The translations under genes were made by a program, and so were the position numbers. The notes under the pieces are model-generated. The model was not told where the DNA came from and did no database searches. It saw only the letters and a program-made list of their open reading frames with translations. From Akebia trifoliata (Eukaryota > Streptophyta > Magnoliopsida > Ranunculales > Lardizabalaceae), in the NCBI GenBank assembly GCA_017979445.1, contig CM030714.1, positions 16,239,892-16,303,891 of the forward strand: DNA of 64,000 bases, read 5' to 3'. Below, piece after piece: positions 33,540 through 46,900 of this stretch. Position 1 is the stretch's first letter. Each line of letters opens with the position of its first letter.

Positions 33540-36096
33540 CTACACCTTTTTATTTTTCAACGGCCCTCTTGGGATCTTACTTAGAACCTTGGCATCGAAC
33601 ACAACATATTGTTTCTTGATCTCATGCATCGCCTTCTCAGCAAATGGGTCAATCTTGTCTTCAAATTTCTCATAGAGGACGGGCACCGTGAATAGCAAAA
33701 CAAATGCTGTTGTCATAATTAAGTAAGACAATGTTTGAAATAGAAGAAACTAAAATAAAAATAGAGAAAAGTCTACTTCCTTACCTATATAGAACAATGT
33801 CAAGAAATTGCACCACCTCCCCACAATCGAAAGAACCCACAAACCAGCAATCACCTAATTAAACCAAAACACCATCATCATTTGTGAGATCCAAAATAAA
33901 CAAATGGGTAACATTGAACTCAAAACATTGTAGAAGATGGAGTACATGTTTCAACTGCATCAACCCCAAAACCCCCATTTAAAAACATTTTTATAAGTAG
34001 AACAATGTAAAGAATTTTTTTTTTGATAAACAAAATTTATTAATAAAGAGGACAACAAGTCTGCAAAGTGGGGGAGGAAAAAGACAAAGCAATCACTCCC
34101 TAATTACATTTTCCCATCTAAACAGAAAATCTTCAAAAAAGAAACCTCTAAACTCCTTGAATTTCTTACATCAAAAGAACAACAAACCAATAATACTAAA
34201 GAGAGAACAATGTAAAACATTCACTTGGTAAAACAACACTAAATAGGTGTCCACCAACATAAAGAAAGACAGCTGCTATTGGCACCCCATCTTTTACTTT
34301 TTACACCCCAATTTCTTAAATTATTTATCACCCCCTAGTTAAAGATTAAAACAAACCATTTAAACATTATAAAAGTTCAGTTTAAGTTCTTACTTCAACA
34401 TTACAAAGCATTATAACACATTCAAAAAACTTAAGCAATTGTTTAGGATTAGGCCCATATAAAATCCTAAATCTAAGAGAAAATCTAGAAACAGAAACAG
34501 AGAGAAAGTTCTATTGGCACCCCAACTTTTACTTATTCTCAACTCTCGACTTTTTTTTATATTCTAATTGGGGTGTAAGAAGTAAAAGTTGGGGTGCCAA
34601 TAGCAGCTCTCTAAAGAAATCACCATACAGCAAGAAATTTCTTCAGATCACGTCCTGAAGCTATGTCCCGCAAAACAGAAAGAGCACAATTGATTTCGGT
34701 TCTCAGAGAAGAAGCAAACTCCAGGATTGGCTCCTCAGGGAGATGGACTTCGGGAATGTGAGGTGTGGACCTAAAGATGTTATATAGATATATATACATC
34801 AATCAACAGATCATACTATATGAAACAATGAAGAAAGGAATTTGAATCAAATTCATATATTCATCAATTATCAAATATGCTTACTTGTGGATGAACTTGG
34901 CAGCATTCGACCACAAGAACAAGATTGCCAGAGAGATAATCAAGCAATGACATGCAAGAGTGAGTAAGTGGTATTCAAGCAATTCAAAGAGAACCCAAAT
35001 TGCGGTTACTCCACCAAGAACACTGGCGGAAATCTTCTTATTCCTCCACAAGAAAATATCAGCAGCTGTGTCAAAGGATCAAAGTTATGCATGTTGTAGT
35101 TTCATATTAGTGAATGGAATTTGGGTTATGGAGACCATTTGGGTTTTCAAATAACAGAAAGAAAAATAAAATATAATAACTAAAATAAATTTTTTGCAAT
35201 CTTTTATGACCCAAATAACATTATAAAGAAATTTTCTTGCAATAAAAAAAAAAAAAAAATACCCCTATGATCTTGTGTTCAAGTTCATCTCACCCATAAA
35301 AATAAATAAAAGAACATCCATATGTTTGCGAGATCCTAAGATTTTAAGAAAAATTAGAGCTTAAGAAGATGTGAAATATAAAATAAAATTTAGGGACTTT
35401 TGGGTCACGATTTGCAACCCAAGTAGTACTCTTAAGTCTTAACCAAGAAATATCGCACGCACACTCTGTTACTTTGGTATCGCAAAAATGGCGATCCAAA
35501 TAGGCCCTACAATTTTAAGCAAAATAAAGGGTTTTAGATGAGAAAATTAAAAAAATTAAGTCCAAATCCATAGAATACACTTGCGTTTTATCTGAAGAGA
35601 GATCAAAAACCCTTATAAACTTTCAACAACCCAAACAAAAAGGTGAACTTTTTCGACAACGATCGCATCTAAGAATTAAAAAAAAAAAAAAAATTCTACA
35701 TATACAATAAAAAGGATTTCTTAGCTAATAAGGAACTCAATCTATCACACCACTAGACCCAATCGAAAAATAACATCCGATCTACGATCAGGAAAAACAA
35801 AACGCCAATTTCCATATATCACAGAAATTGAAATTAAAAAAGAAAAAAAACATATAAATGGAATTTTTTACACTATAAATGTAATTAAACGAAGAATCGA
35901 AAAAAATTTCCGTACGTTTTCCTCCACCGAAGACCTTGTGGACGGGCTTCTCCCTCCCGAAAAGCCGATAAATCGACGATTTAACGGTTGACGGTGACGA
36001 CGGCTTTTCGTTATCCGAATCGGATGACGAAGACGAATTGTGGTCGTGAATCTTCTCCTTAATTTCATCGATCAAAGACTCTGATTGCTCCACCAT
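33540..36096 (-). CDS. RTNLB: Reticulon-like protein B (RTNLB), five exons
   Basis: RTNLB proteins shape tubular endoplasmic reticulum through two hydrophobic hairpins. Exons (minus): 36096-35916, 35065-34885, 34770-34629, 33854-33785, 33706-33540. All introns are GT-AG, phases join cleanly, and the total is 741 nt (246 codons plus stop). The N-terminus is acidic and Ser-rich ([16 protein letters not shown]), then [21 protein letters not shown]. Exon 2 holds the first hydrophobic hairpin ([34 protein letters not shown]). Exon 3 holds the loop ([25 protein letters not shown]). Exons 4-5 hold the second hairpin ([26 protein letters not shown]) and the conserved tail [15 protein letters not shown]. 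Length and motifs match the RTNLB1-8 group. No disabling change is seen. Intron 3 carries a hairpin MITE. Confidence 0.93.
34017..34200. repeat. Possible retroelement fragment in RTNLB intron 3
   Basis: Begins with poly-T and TGATAAACAAAATTTATTAA, then a purine-rich stretch resembling 3' tails of dispersed plant retroelements. No ends or TSD found. Confidence 0.25.
34271..34608. mobile_element. MITE in RTNLB intron 3
   Basis: Starts AGCTGCTATTGGCACCCCAT and ends in the complementary GGGGTGCCAATAGCAGCT; the arms are about 40 bp with mismatches. The terminal 93 bp (34513-34605) form a hairpin on their own, with perfect 24-bp arms starting CTATTGGCACCCCAACTTTT. It ends only 20 bp from the exon 3 donor site at 34629. 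No clear TSD, so the superfamily is open. Confidence 0.75.
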
Positions 36097-36254
36097 CGCT
36101 CTTTAGCAGAAGTTCGATCTGAAACCCTAACGTCTGTTGAGTTGAGATTCTAGCGAGTGAGATATCTGATCCTCTGAAGACTTTTTCGTTCTGCCGTTAT
36201 CTTTTTAGAATGGTTCGAGCCTTACCTTCATTGCTCTCTTCGAGGATTAACGGC

Positions 36255-36266
36255 AGTTATATTTAA
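36255..36266 (-). promoter_or_regulatory. TATA-like box upstream of RTNLB
   Basis: TTAAATATAACT on the minus strand, about 160 bp upstream of the RTNLB ATG. The only AT-rich TATA-like motif at a suitable distance in an otherwise mixed promoter. Confidence 0.35.
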
Positions 36267-36269
36267 CGG

Positions 36270-37170
36270 CGCTAGTGTCTCTTATTTGGATAGTTTTACC
36301 GACGCCATCAAGAATTCTACGTGGCAGTGTCCAAACAAATCAACCAATTGAACAGGATGATTGATACGAGGCAGTACAATGCGATAGAAACTAGAGACAC
36401 CTTAAACATTGTGAAACTGTAGCTTCAAAATATCGGAGAAACAATGGCCTTTACAAGACACGTGGTCCTTTCACATCGTATTATTATGAGATGCGTTCGA
36501 TTAGCCTTACTAAGCTAGTAAGGATCATAGGGCTCACCTTTTGAATGTGAGGGTGCTGTGGTGTTGGATTGCAAATGTTGTATTCCATTTTATTAAAACA
36601 ACTCTTAGTAAGGTTTAAAATCTTACTAAGTTAATAAGGAAAATATTTCTCATAGGAGATACTCCCAGTGATAATTTGGGATTTCACATAATCCTCCAGG
36701 CCGATTGCACGAAAACTAGTCAGGTAGTTTTGTAAATTGGAAAAGAGTCTAACTTTGAAGAGGGTAGTTAGCTTCAAAGCTTTGAAGAAACCCTCTTGAT
36801 TGCAAGACACATGGACATGATGTTTTAAATTTCTTGCACACCCTCCTACATTTCTATCAAAATTTTGAATACCTCCCTGAAAGTGTCACATGTAATCTAG
36901 TGGAGAGGTTCCTTCAAAACTTTGAAGCGGGCATTGGGAATACCCTCACACATGGGTAAATGTGATTGATTGATTCAGAATTCTATAAAATCCAAAATTT
37001 GACTTTGCTATGAGTAAATTTATTTTCATGACATGATTCTTGACCTTGGTTTATGGACAAATTAAAACTTATTTTAAAAAATCATCGATCTTTCATCCCA
37101 AAATCAATCACCTCTGAAAATGATGATGATGTCAACAATCATGATGACGAGACAATGGTAATGATGAATA
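36270..37170. other. No gene seen; dispersed repeat segment
   Basis: 36650-37030 shares recognisable blocks with 54260-54430 (GATTTCACATAATCC, GCACGAAAACTA, TAGTTTTGTAA), so part of it belongs to a dispersed repeat. Short acidic codon runs (GATGATGATGTC) near 37120 continue after the LTR composite at 41712, but no exon can be supported. Confidence 0.45.
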
Positions 37171-37175
37171 TGAGA
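37171..37175. repeat. TSD TGAGA (left copy)
   Basis: Matches 41707-41711 exactly and bounds the LTR composite. Confidence 0.85.
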
Positions 37176-37406
37176 TGTGGTGTCCTTGAAATGCTAATAC
37201 AAATCCCAATGTCAAATTTCGATGGTATTAGGTGGCACCTCAAAATTTTAACATGATTCCCTCTGTTTATATTAGCGTTCCAAGGCATTCAAAACCTGAT
37301 AAACCAATATACAATAAATCTTATATATAAACCAAAAATATACAAGCAATGAAAAACTGTGAATTTCGAACAACGTAAAATTAGATCAAATTGCGCAATG
37401 AGTAAA

Positions 37407-37408
<2 letters not shown>

Positions 37409-37487
<79 letters not shown>
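37409..37487. repeat. (TA)n microsatellite inside the LTR
   Basis: About 79 bp of nearly pure TA, broken once by AA. It lies in the partial LTR at a place where the other LTR copies have no TA tract. Confidence 0.97.
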
Positions 37488-37489
<2 letters not shown>

Positions 37490-40289
37490 TCACTCTAACA
37501 CGAACCTAACACTCGACCCCCAATTTATGTACATCCTAGACGAAACTGACAATGTTAAAAGATGTAGCCCCAGTGTTTACCGGGCAACAGACTTTGATTG
37601 TTGGTCTGACTCACCAGATAATCCTCGTCCGTTAGCTCTACGATTGTCTTATCAACCGTAGGCTCTAAAGTTAAAAAGAATAGAAAAGAAAGGGTGAGTA
37701 ACAATAGTTACTCAATAGGCCACAAACAATTTCCACTAATAATCTCTCATAAATATGAATAAGTAAGCGTATTGAAATATTTAAATACATGCAAAGTTTT
37801 ACAAATAAAGTTACGATTAACTAGTACATATAGTCAGGGATGAGCAACTAGACATTTTAAAATATTCACATTACATTAGTTAATAGTATTCACTATAACA
37901 TTCTTTTTTTTATACAACTCTAATTGGCAACATGAAAATATCAAACATGTATTTTATTTTATAATTCAAAATAAAACAACATATACATAATACATAATGA
38001 TGGAGTGGTGAGATTAGAGAGTTGAGATTCACGACTAGATCACTCCCAGTCGGAACATGATGTTACAATACTTTACTAACTCTTAGTTCTTAATTTTGTG
38101 GCCAGTCGTTGTACTTATCATACTTGATTGACCATCTATCCAGTTCAGGTTGGTTGTTTGATATGATCGTAAGCAATGGGTCTCTTTTCGATGGGTTAGA
38201 ATGTTTGACTACTCTAAATTGTTAGTGATCATTGACCAATTATCTTTGTCTATGCCTATCAGGCGTGCATATGATTCCTAAAATATACAATCTCATTCGT
38301 ATACGACTACATTTACATTACAATTTCACTAGTAAAGATAAAGAGGAATGAACTAGGATTCCAGTTGTGACTTCATTCTCATACGCATCTCATATCAAAT
38401 ATGAGTTTGGTTGTTCCCACCGTACATCTCAAGATAGTACATCACTCTGAATGATATGACGTATTATCCCTTCAAGCATTCACAAGCTCTTTAATAGCTC
38501 ATAAAATAACTACATATATGTATATTATTTTTCTTTGAAAAAAATGAGAAATTAACATTACAATATTGAGAATGGATATCTAGTTTCCTACCATGCAACA
38601 GTGATCCACCTACCTAAAATAAATAACAGAACATGAATATAAACCAACGTCTTGCGCTAACAAAAATTAAATAAACATGCAACCGACATCATTATCTTTG
38701 GATATCCATTTACCAACCTACACATAACACAACAATATAAAATGCAGACACACTCCTCAGGTGTGATTCTTACATTTTACCGTTTCATCCCATTTTTCCC
38801 TTTTCTAGTATTTTCACTTTTCAAACACAACTTTTCTTTTTCAAATTCATTTTAATCATTCAATCGAAAACTATCGAAATTTACTCAAAATGAGATCCTA
38901 ATAAATGTGCGAAGTCACACTATTAAAACTAGGAAAGTTGGTGGAAATTTGATTAAGTATTGAAATTTTGATTTTTCAAAGTTCTTTAAATTGAAAATGG
39001 ATTTTTGAAAATGTGACGTCCCACCAAATGCTAACACAAAACTCTATGTCAAATATCGAGACATTAGGTGGCGTCTCGAAATTTCGGCATGGTTTCCTCT
39101 GTTTATGTTAGCAATTTAAAGCGTTCAACATGCACTTGATAAACGACATACATTATCCTGTATATATACCTACAAAATATAATACAAGCGGAAGCCAATA
39201 TACATGTAATAATGTACGATAGATTAGAATACGGAGGAGTAAACAAAATACAACATTATACAAAACTCCTCACTCTAACAGAAGTCCTAACACTCAAGAT
39301 AAAATCTATAAAACTACCTGGAAGAACTGACACCACTAGAGGGGTATAATCCATTACTCACCAGGTGACGGACTCTGGTTGTCTATCTGACCAATCAGAT
39401 GATCATCATTCGTGTTCTATACCTGCCTCGTCAAGTTCTGAATCTGAAATTAAATAAAATAGAGAAGGAAAGGGTGAGTAATAATGATTATCCAATAGGG
39501 AAGCAAACAATTTCTTCCAATAACCTATCCTAACATGAACGAATAAACATACTAAATCATTTTAAAACATGCAAAGTTTTATAGAAAAAACTACGATAAA
39601 CTGGTACATATAGCCAGGGATGAGCAACTAAACATTTTAAAACTCACATTACATTAATCAACCATACCCACTATAACATTTTCTTTTTTATACACATCTA
39701 ATTGACCAAATGAAAGTATTAAATATGTATTTCATTTTATATATCAAAATAAGGCAACAGATACATAATACACAATGATAGAGTAGTATAATTAGAGAGT
39801 TGGGATTCACGACTGGATCACTTCCAATTGGGACATGATGTTTCATAATAAATTATTAGTTCCTGATTTTATGGCTGGTCGTTGTTTACCACACTTGTGG
39901 GACCATTCATCCGGCTCAGGCTAACCGTTTGACGTAACTGTAAGCAATAAGTCTCTTTTCGATGTGTCAGAACGTTCAACTACTATAGATTGTTAGTGAT
40001 CACTAATTAATCATCTTCGTCTATGCCTATTAGGCGTGCATGTGATTCCCAAATATACAAATCATTAGTATACGATCACCTTTACATTACAAGTTCACTA
40101 GCAAAGATAAAAAGGAATAAACTTGGATTCCAGTTGTGACTCCATTCTAATACGTGTCCCATACTACGTATGAGCTTGGTGGTCCCTATCGTACATCTTA
40201 GGATAGTACACTACTCTGGATGATATGACGCACTATCCCTTCATGCCTTCACAGACTCTTTAACAATTCACAAAATAGCTATATATATA

Positions 40290-40631
40290 GGGTAGCGTTC
40301 AATGGCTAACTTTTTGGCAAAACATGAGTTAGAAGTTTTGGAATGGGCTGATTTTTTGTGAGGATGATCTCTACGGTGAGGAGATCATCATCACCAAAAA
40401 TCAGCCCATTCCAAAACTTCTAACCCCATCAAAAATAGTTTACAAAAAATGGACGGTCCACGATTTTTCAACTTGTAAACATGGGTTAGAAGTTTTGGAA
40501 TGGGCTGATTTTTGGAGATGATGATCTCCTCACTGTAGAGATCATCCTCACCAAAAATCAGTCCATTCCAAAACTTCTAACTTATATTTTGAAAAATGTT
40601 TTGCCAAAAAGTTAGCCATTAAACGGGACCC
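40290..40631 (+). mobile_element. TA-MITE unit 26 (E-type), isolated copy inside an LTR
   Basis: 342 bp. GGGTAGCGTTCAATGGC left, GCCATTAAACGGGACCC right; two hairpin cores and a forward spacer. It sits in the LTR sequence CACAAAATAGCT-atatatata-[unit]-tatatatat-TATTTTT. The other LTR copies, without the unit, have short TA-rich sequence at this point (near 3020, 11640, 38510 and, on the other strand, 59130). Confidence 0.93.
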
Positions 40632-41706
40632 TATATATATTATTTTTATTTGAAAATAAATGAGAAATTAATAATACAAGGTTAAGAATGGATATCCAAT
40701 TTTCTACCATGCAATTATAATCACTCGATTTAAAATAAATAACGGAACAGAAAAGTAAACAATGCATCGCTCTAACAGAAAGTAAATAAACATGCAACCA
40801 TTAATATTATCCCTAGATATTCGTTTACCAATCTACACACAATACAACAATGTAAAATGCAGACATTACCCCTCGGGTGTGACTCTAACATTTTATCGTT
40901 TCATACCCTTTTTCCTTTTTTTCGATTTTACCATTTTCAATCTTTCAAACAAAATATTCACTTTCTCATATTCATCAATTCAATTTAAATTCATTGAATA
41001 TTAAATCATTTTTCCAACTATGAAATTCATTTTTAGCTAGATGAAATCCCTAATGAAAATATATCGAAACCCACTCGGAGTATGTGTTTGGTGTTTGGTG
41101 GAGAATGGGGAAGAAGAAAGTAAAACAGGGATTGAAGATGGTGAACTTGAAGATCTCGTTGACATCGCTAATTTTTTTTAATAGATCTAGAAGAGAATGG
41201 GCAAAAATCCTTGAAGGTTTAGTTGGTTGGGGTTTGGAGTCATTAGAGAAAAAAATATGAAATAAAATAATAAGTTTATTCTATTTATAAAAAGGGTTGG
41301 AGGGTATTTTGATATTTTTAATTTATTTTGATAATTGACGATTTTTCGACTTCTTAGACTTGAAACTTGACGAATGAATACTCTATTTTTAATAATTTTT
41401 TATCGTGAACCTAATGGTGCAATCGAATTTTATTAATTCTTGTTTTAACAAAAATTTATCATTTTAGATCTCATTTGATACGAAAATTCAAGGATTTTAT
41501 AATTTTCATCCAAACTTGAATTCGAGCTTACTTATAGGCTAAAGTATGTTTTTCGACCATTTTTAATCCAATGGTAGAGTCGGTTTTTGTTAAAAATGAG
41601 TAGAATCAAATCCAAGTATTTTATCCTAACTCTCTCTTTCAGAATTTTCTCAAAATTTAATTATTTTATTTCCTCGAGATAAAAGTTAAAAACTCAGGAT
41701 ATTACA

Positions 41707-41711
41707 TGAGA
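41707..41711. repeat. TSD TGAGA (right copy)
   Basis: Partner of 37171-37175. Confidence 0.85.
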
Positions 41712-43853
41712 AGACGATGATGATGATGATAATGAGATCATTTTTCATTAGTCCATAAAGAAGATTGAGGGTAAGGGGTAAGCATGGAGGGGCATGTCAT
41801 TAGTTTGAAAACATAAAGGATTGTGCATATGATATGAGGAGAGAATTTCATTATGAAGAATCGTGTGCATTAGTTTGAAGCAGGCAAGTCATTTCAAAGT
41901 CGGATTCCATTTTGCATGTTTAGTGGTCGGGTTAGGTTAAAGAGTTAATGCAATACATCCAAGCCCAACCCACCTACTTTTGAGTCGGATTGATTTTATT
42001 CTTTGATGTTGAATTTGATAATGAAAAACACATAGAATAATAAAATATATGAGAATTTTTATTGACATGTCAAGAAAGTCTATGGGCCCTCTGATTTTTA
42101 GGGGCACCTCTTAAAAAATAAATTGTTGTGGGCACTCAATATCAAAGGGCACCCCTCTCATCCTCCAACATTTGCGATGACTCAAGTAAAAAAAGCAAAA
42201 GAGGAGAGAGAGAGAGATATTGGGGAGGAGAAGAAGAAAAATAAATAGAGAAATCCGTGGAAGAGGAAAAGAAGAAGATTCCACATTGTAGTCGATTTTC
42301 GACGTATTGATTCACTAGAAAACACGAGGAGGTTTAAAATCGTTTTGTATGCCTAAACCCAATTTTATTTTATTTTTTGAACTCTAATCCGCCTTTAGAT
42401 ATTGTGGTGTGTTAATAAAATTTTCCTAAAACTATAGAAGAGAGAGAATGTGAGAGGGGTGTTGAAGTGACTAACACTAAATTTGAAAATAAGAAGTAAT
42501 TTGATTTTTGAAAATAGTGAGTTTGGGCTAGGCTATAAATAAGTTGGTATCAACCAGGTTTGAAGAATCATGTCTAAGCCTCGCTTTTTTAGTGGTCAAG
42601 CCAGGCTAAAGAAATAAGGGAAAATTACTTAATAGACCCTCCAAGAGAGACATCTTTCTAAATGGACCTTGAGTTTTGGGATGATATCTTAATAGTCCAG
42701 TTAGTTAAAATCTTTCTTTTTTAATGACTCTTTGCCCCTATAAAACGACGAACTCAAATCATTAAGATGAACAAATTGAATTGATGATCTTGATAATTTG
42801 AATGATTGATCTCAACGATTCCCTTCACACTTAACGTATTGCTTTTGATCCAGTATGGTTTTGCACTTTTCATTTGCAAATGCAAAATATTTTCTAAAAT
42901 CTCTTTTATGGATGGTTGGTGGCACAAAGCAAATGATTTATCAGCAAAAAAAAGTGTTACAAATCATTTGTAAAAACTATTTGACCCCATGCTACACTAG
43001 TATTCATATGAATTTATAAAAATACCCCCACTTCAAAGAAACTTTAACTTGCAATTAAAATTGTTAAAAAATATTTAATCAAAATTTCATAAAAATTACA
43101 AAAATACCTCTCATTGAAATTTAAAAAATACTCCTGGTACCTTTTCACTTTAAAACAATCCAAAACATCTCCAACCATAGAAATAATCAATTTAGGATCA
43201 AATTAGATTTTTATTTTTATTTTTAAACATATCATATTTTCCTTGAAATGATCAAATTACCTTTGGTATCTTTTTGCCCACTTTTCTCTCTAAATAATTG
43301 AAAACACTTTTCCTATAATAGAAAAAAATTGAAGCTCAAAGTAGATATTTTTCAAAAAAATCTCACATTTTTGGAAAATAACTAAAATACCCTTAATTCG
43401 ATACCTTTGAATAATTTATTTAATAGGTATATGTCAAAATTCATAAATCAAATAAATTTACCATTTGAATAGTTTATTTAATGGGTATAAGTTAAAATTT
43501 ATTTTAATATATAATCTCCACAAAAATTTTGCATTACAAAAGTCAATGAAACAAAAGAAATGACTTTGCAAGAGATTTCCTTGGGGCTACCAGCATTGGT
43601 AAATTTCTTTTGGTAAAATATTTGCATTGCAAATCATTTGTAGTATACTAAGTGGAGCCTTGATGTTGAATTTAATATGGAGGAATGGGGACTTTCCAGT
43701 GTTTGAAAATAAAGATTAGTAAGTATGAGGTGTAAAGAGATTTGACATGATATTTGGAAATAGTTAGTAATATGATTTTGAAAAGAAACATTAATAAGAT
43801 GGGGACAACATACAAAGGAGATGTACTTGAAAGCAACATCTAAATCAAGATAC

Positions 43854-43949
<96 letters not shown>

Positions 43950-46900
43950 ACTAATATGTGCTTATAAGAAATCAAAAGTATATTATCTTAAAATTGTCCA
44001 TTGCCATAATCATTTACACAGAGAGTGCATAAAAAACGATCGAGGGATTTCATTATATCCGTAAGGTAATTTCTCTATGACTACTTTGTAGAGATACAAT
44101 TTTACTAGGATTAGGAGAAATTTGATTGGAAATGCATCAATTATTATATTGGACCTGAGAGTCTGTCAAATCATTAACGTCATTATTAGCTTATTTCTTC
44201 GAAATTGATTTTATCCATTAAAAGTAGTAATTAGTTGTTCAATAGTTTTAGATAATATTTACTATTAATTCGGTAGAAGTTTCTCCCACATACAATCTTC
44301 CACTCTCACTCATGGGAGAGGGAAAGAAAAAGGACCATATAAGGGAGGTGAACTATCTTTTATGCCCCAAAATTCTATTTTATCAGCACAATACATAATA
44401 AAATACTCCTCTTATCCGATGACCTATTTGACGTAATGTAATGATTTTAAACAAAATCATACATTTGAAATAAGATATGGTATTAAGGGTTTAAACAAAG
44501 AAAGGGTATAATTATTTCATAAGTGATTTGGTTATAAAATCATACAATAAGTGAATAAATACTATAAGTGATTAAAGATGATTTGTGTGTGTGTGAGAGA
44601 GAGAGTTACTCTTATGAAACATATATTAATCCCTAGGTAACATATGATTCTCCTCCCATGTTTGCCTATATCGTCGTTTGAGGTTAGAAAAATCATACAT
44701 GTAAAAGAAGATATGGTGTTACATATTATTTTATAAGTGGTTTTGTTATAAAATCACACCAAAAGTGAATAACTATTACAAGTGATTTTATAATCTCACT
44801 TTATATAGTGTGATTTTATGGGGTTTATTTATGTTATAATAGTGTGGTAATATTAGCACAATTGAGATAGGACATCTGTAATTCTAATTAGAGTCTTAAG
44901 TAACTTCCTAATTTTAATAGGTTTTATTTCTAGTTTCTAATTCTAGTAGGACTTGTTTTTATTTTCTAGTTCTAGTAGAATTATATTTTCTAATTCTAAT
45001 AGGATTTCTAGTTTATTGTTACTTTAAAAAAACTATTCCTTATTTAATTTTTATTTTTGTTTAAATTTATTTTTATTTTTTCAGCTATAATTAAAACTAT
45101 TTAGAAGTGTCCAAATTAAAATTATAATAGCATCAAAAAGTTTATATTATATTACAAATAGATTAGAAAGTTATTTTGTAGTATTTTAAAAAATTTCTAA
45201 ATTGTTATGATGAAAATATGCAGATAAAAAGCTTCAAAAACGAAATTCAACAATATCGATAACAATTCATTAAATAAATTTCTCATAGGCCATTAAAAAA
45301 TGTTTTGAGCCTAAGTAAAATAGTTAACTTAATCTTTTTCTTGAAAATGTTTGCATGAGACAAATCAACACATCTTCAGTAAAAAAAAAAAAAAAAATCA
45401 AAACTTGATATAATACCCCAATTCAAAAAGAGAATTGAATCTTCACAACCTAAAAATATTGGACTAAGTAAAATATGTGTTTTTTAGTTCAAAAATATAT
45501 AACAAAGTTGTTGTACCGCTGCATAAGTTGGGATTCATTAACCTATTAACTTCTAAAATTTTCACCCGATCCAATTCTTACCAAAATGTAAAGATCTTAG
45601 ACTGGATACAAATTTACAAAAATTTAGAATTTAAAAAATTTAGAAGAAGATCTTAAAACTACTATTTAGTATTTAAAATATTTTTACAATCCTATTCAAT
45701 AGTTCGGACAAAATCAAATAATTATGTCGTTCAAATTCTATAGATAAGGTAGTTACCCAAATATCATAATCCACTAATCAAACTAAACAAAATCAAATCA
45801 AATAAAAAGTAAAACATGCTTTGGCACACATAACATATGACATTATCATTTCAGCACCAATCCTGAGATCATCATTCTACATATTATATTCCTTTTTTTT
45901 TTTTTTTCCTTTTAATCACAATTATTTAATCATTATATCACCAGTGTGTCTAAATCGCACTATCCCATTTTGGTATCTTCCTTGAGGACCTTCGGGTTTT
46001 TTTACCTAAGGGCATATTCCTTATTTGCTCCACATATTCATCAGTTTTTTTTTTCCATCTCATAATCATCAAACTCACAAACACACATGTCCTATAATGT
46101 AAGGCATTTTTTTGGTAGGATTTCGAGAAGAAGATGAGTGGGTCTTGACTGAGTTGAGAGAAAGATCAGAAATCAAAGAAAAGAAACAAAGTCTATTTTG
46201 TGTTTTTGTTTTTTCTTCTGTTTTGCATTTCTATTTTTTATTTTTACTTAATATTCTAATATGATGTGTATTAAGAGCCATGTACTTTCACTCATTTGCG
46301 TTGGATGTATTCTCAACGTCAGGAGAGTATTTTGAGTATGCCACGTGGGGGAGTCAGATTACCACGACCCTAAAAAAAATTCATTTGAGAGCATTTTTTT
46401 GTAGGAAATTCATTTTCCAAAGTGTATTTAATACAACTTAACTTATGCCCTTAGGGCACATGTCAACAAAACCTAAAAGAAAAATAAGATAATATGTTGA
46501 TGAGTTTGATTTTATTTTTTAGTGAACACGTGACATCTTTTTACACATCAACTAAAAGTTAAATCAAGTTGATTCCCTATGGCAGTATACCAAACAAATT
46601 TTAAAACATTGGTAATTTAATTTTGAGTTGATTAGGTCATGAAACTTGTTTTAATCAACTAGTTGAATGACACTTGTTGAACCGACTTAAAAAGTTGATC
46701 TTGTCAATTGGGAAATACATTTGAGTTGTATAAAAAGTCGGCTGATATCTGCAACTTTATTCAATATCTTATTTGGAAAATACAAAATAAGTGTAACTCT
46801 TAATTTTCAATTATTTTAAATATTTAATAAATGTAATATTTGTCATAGCTAGGAAGGATTTTTTTTCTTTTGTCCCTACATTTTAAGATGTCCAGTAACA

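Larger units (their letters stand above)
37176..41706 (-). mobile_element. LTR composite of the main gypsy family
   Basis: Between TGAGA copies lies a partial LTR (37176-39011, ending inside the LTR at TTTTTGAAAA) joined directly to the start of a second LTR (39012-41706, TGTGACGTCCC...ATATTACA). The most economical reading is one element whose first LTR end and whole internal domain were deleted up to the start of the second LTR, with a 2-bp TG overlap at the joint. The second LTR also carries TA-MITE 26 and lacks part of the region seen in 1748-5211. More diverged than the other LTR copies. Confidence 0.8.

Noticed and set aside
37053..37256. Host exon with an acidic Asp-rich run interrupted by the LTR composite
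   Set aside because: Joining across the TSD gives only a few more Asp codons and then stops; no splice sites or homologue recognised.
37359..37661. 100-codon frame with a long Tyr-Ile repeat
   Set aside because: It is the translation of a (TA)n microsatellite inside an LTR.
39012..41706. Independent solo LTR insertion
   Set aside because: Its immediate flanks (GAAAA and TGAGA) do not match, while the outer 37171/41707 TGAGA pair does; it is treated as part of one composite.
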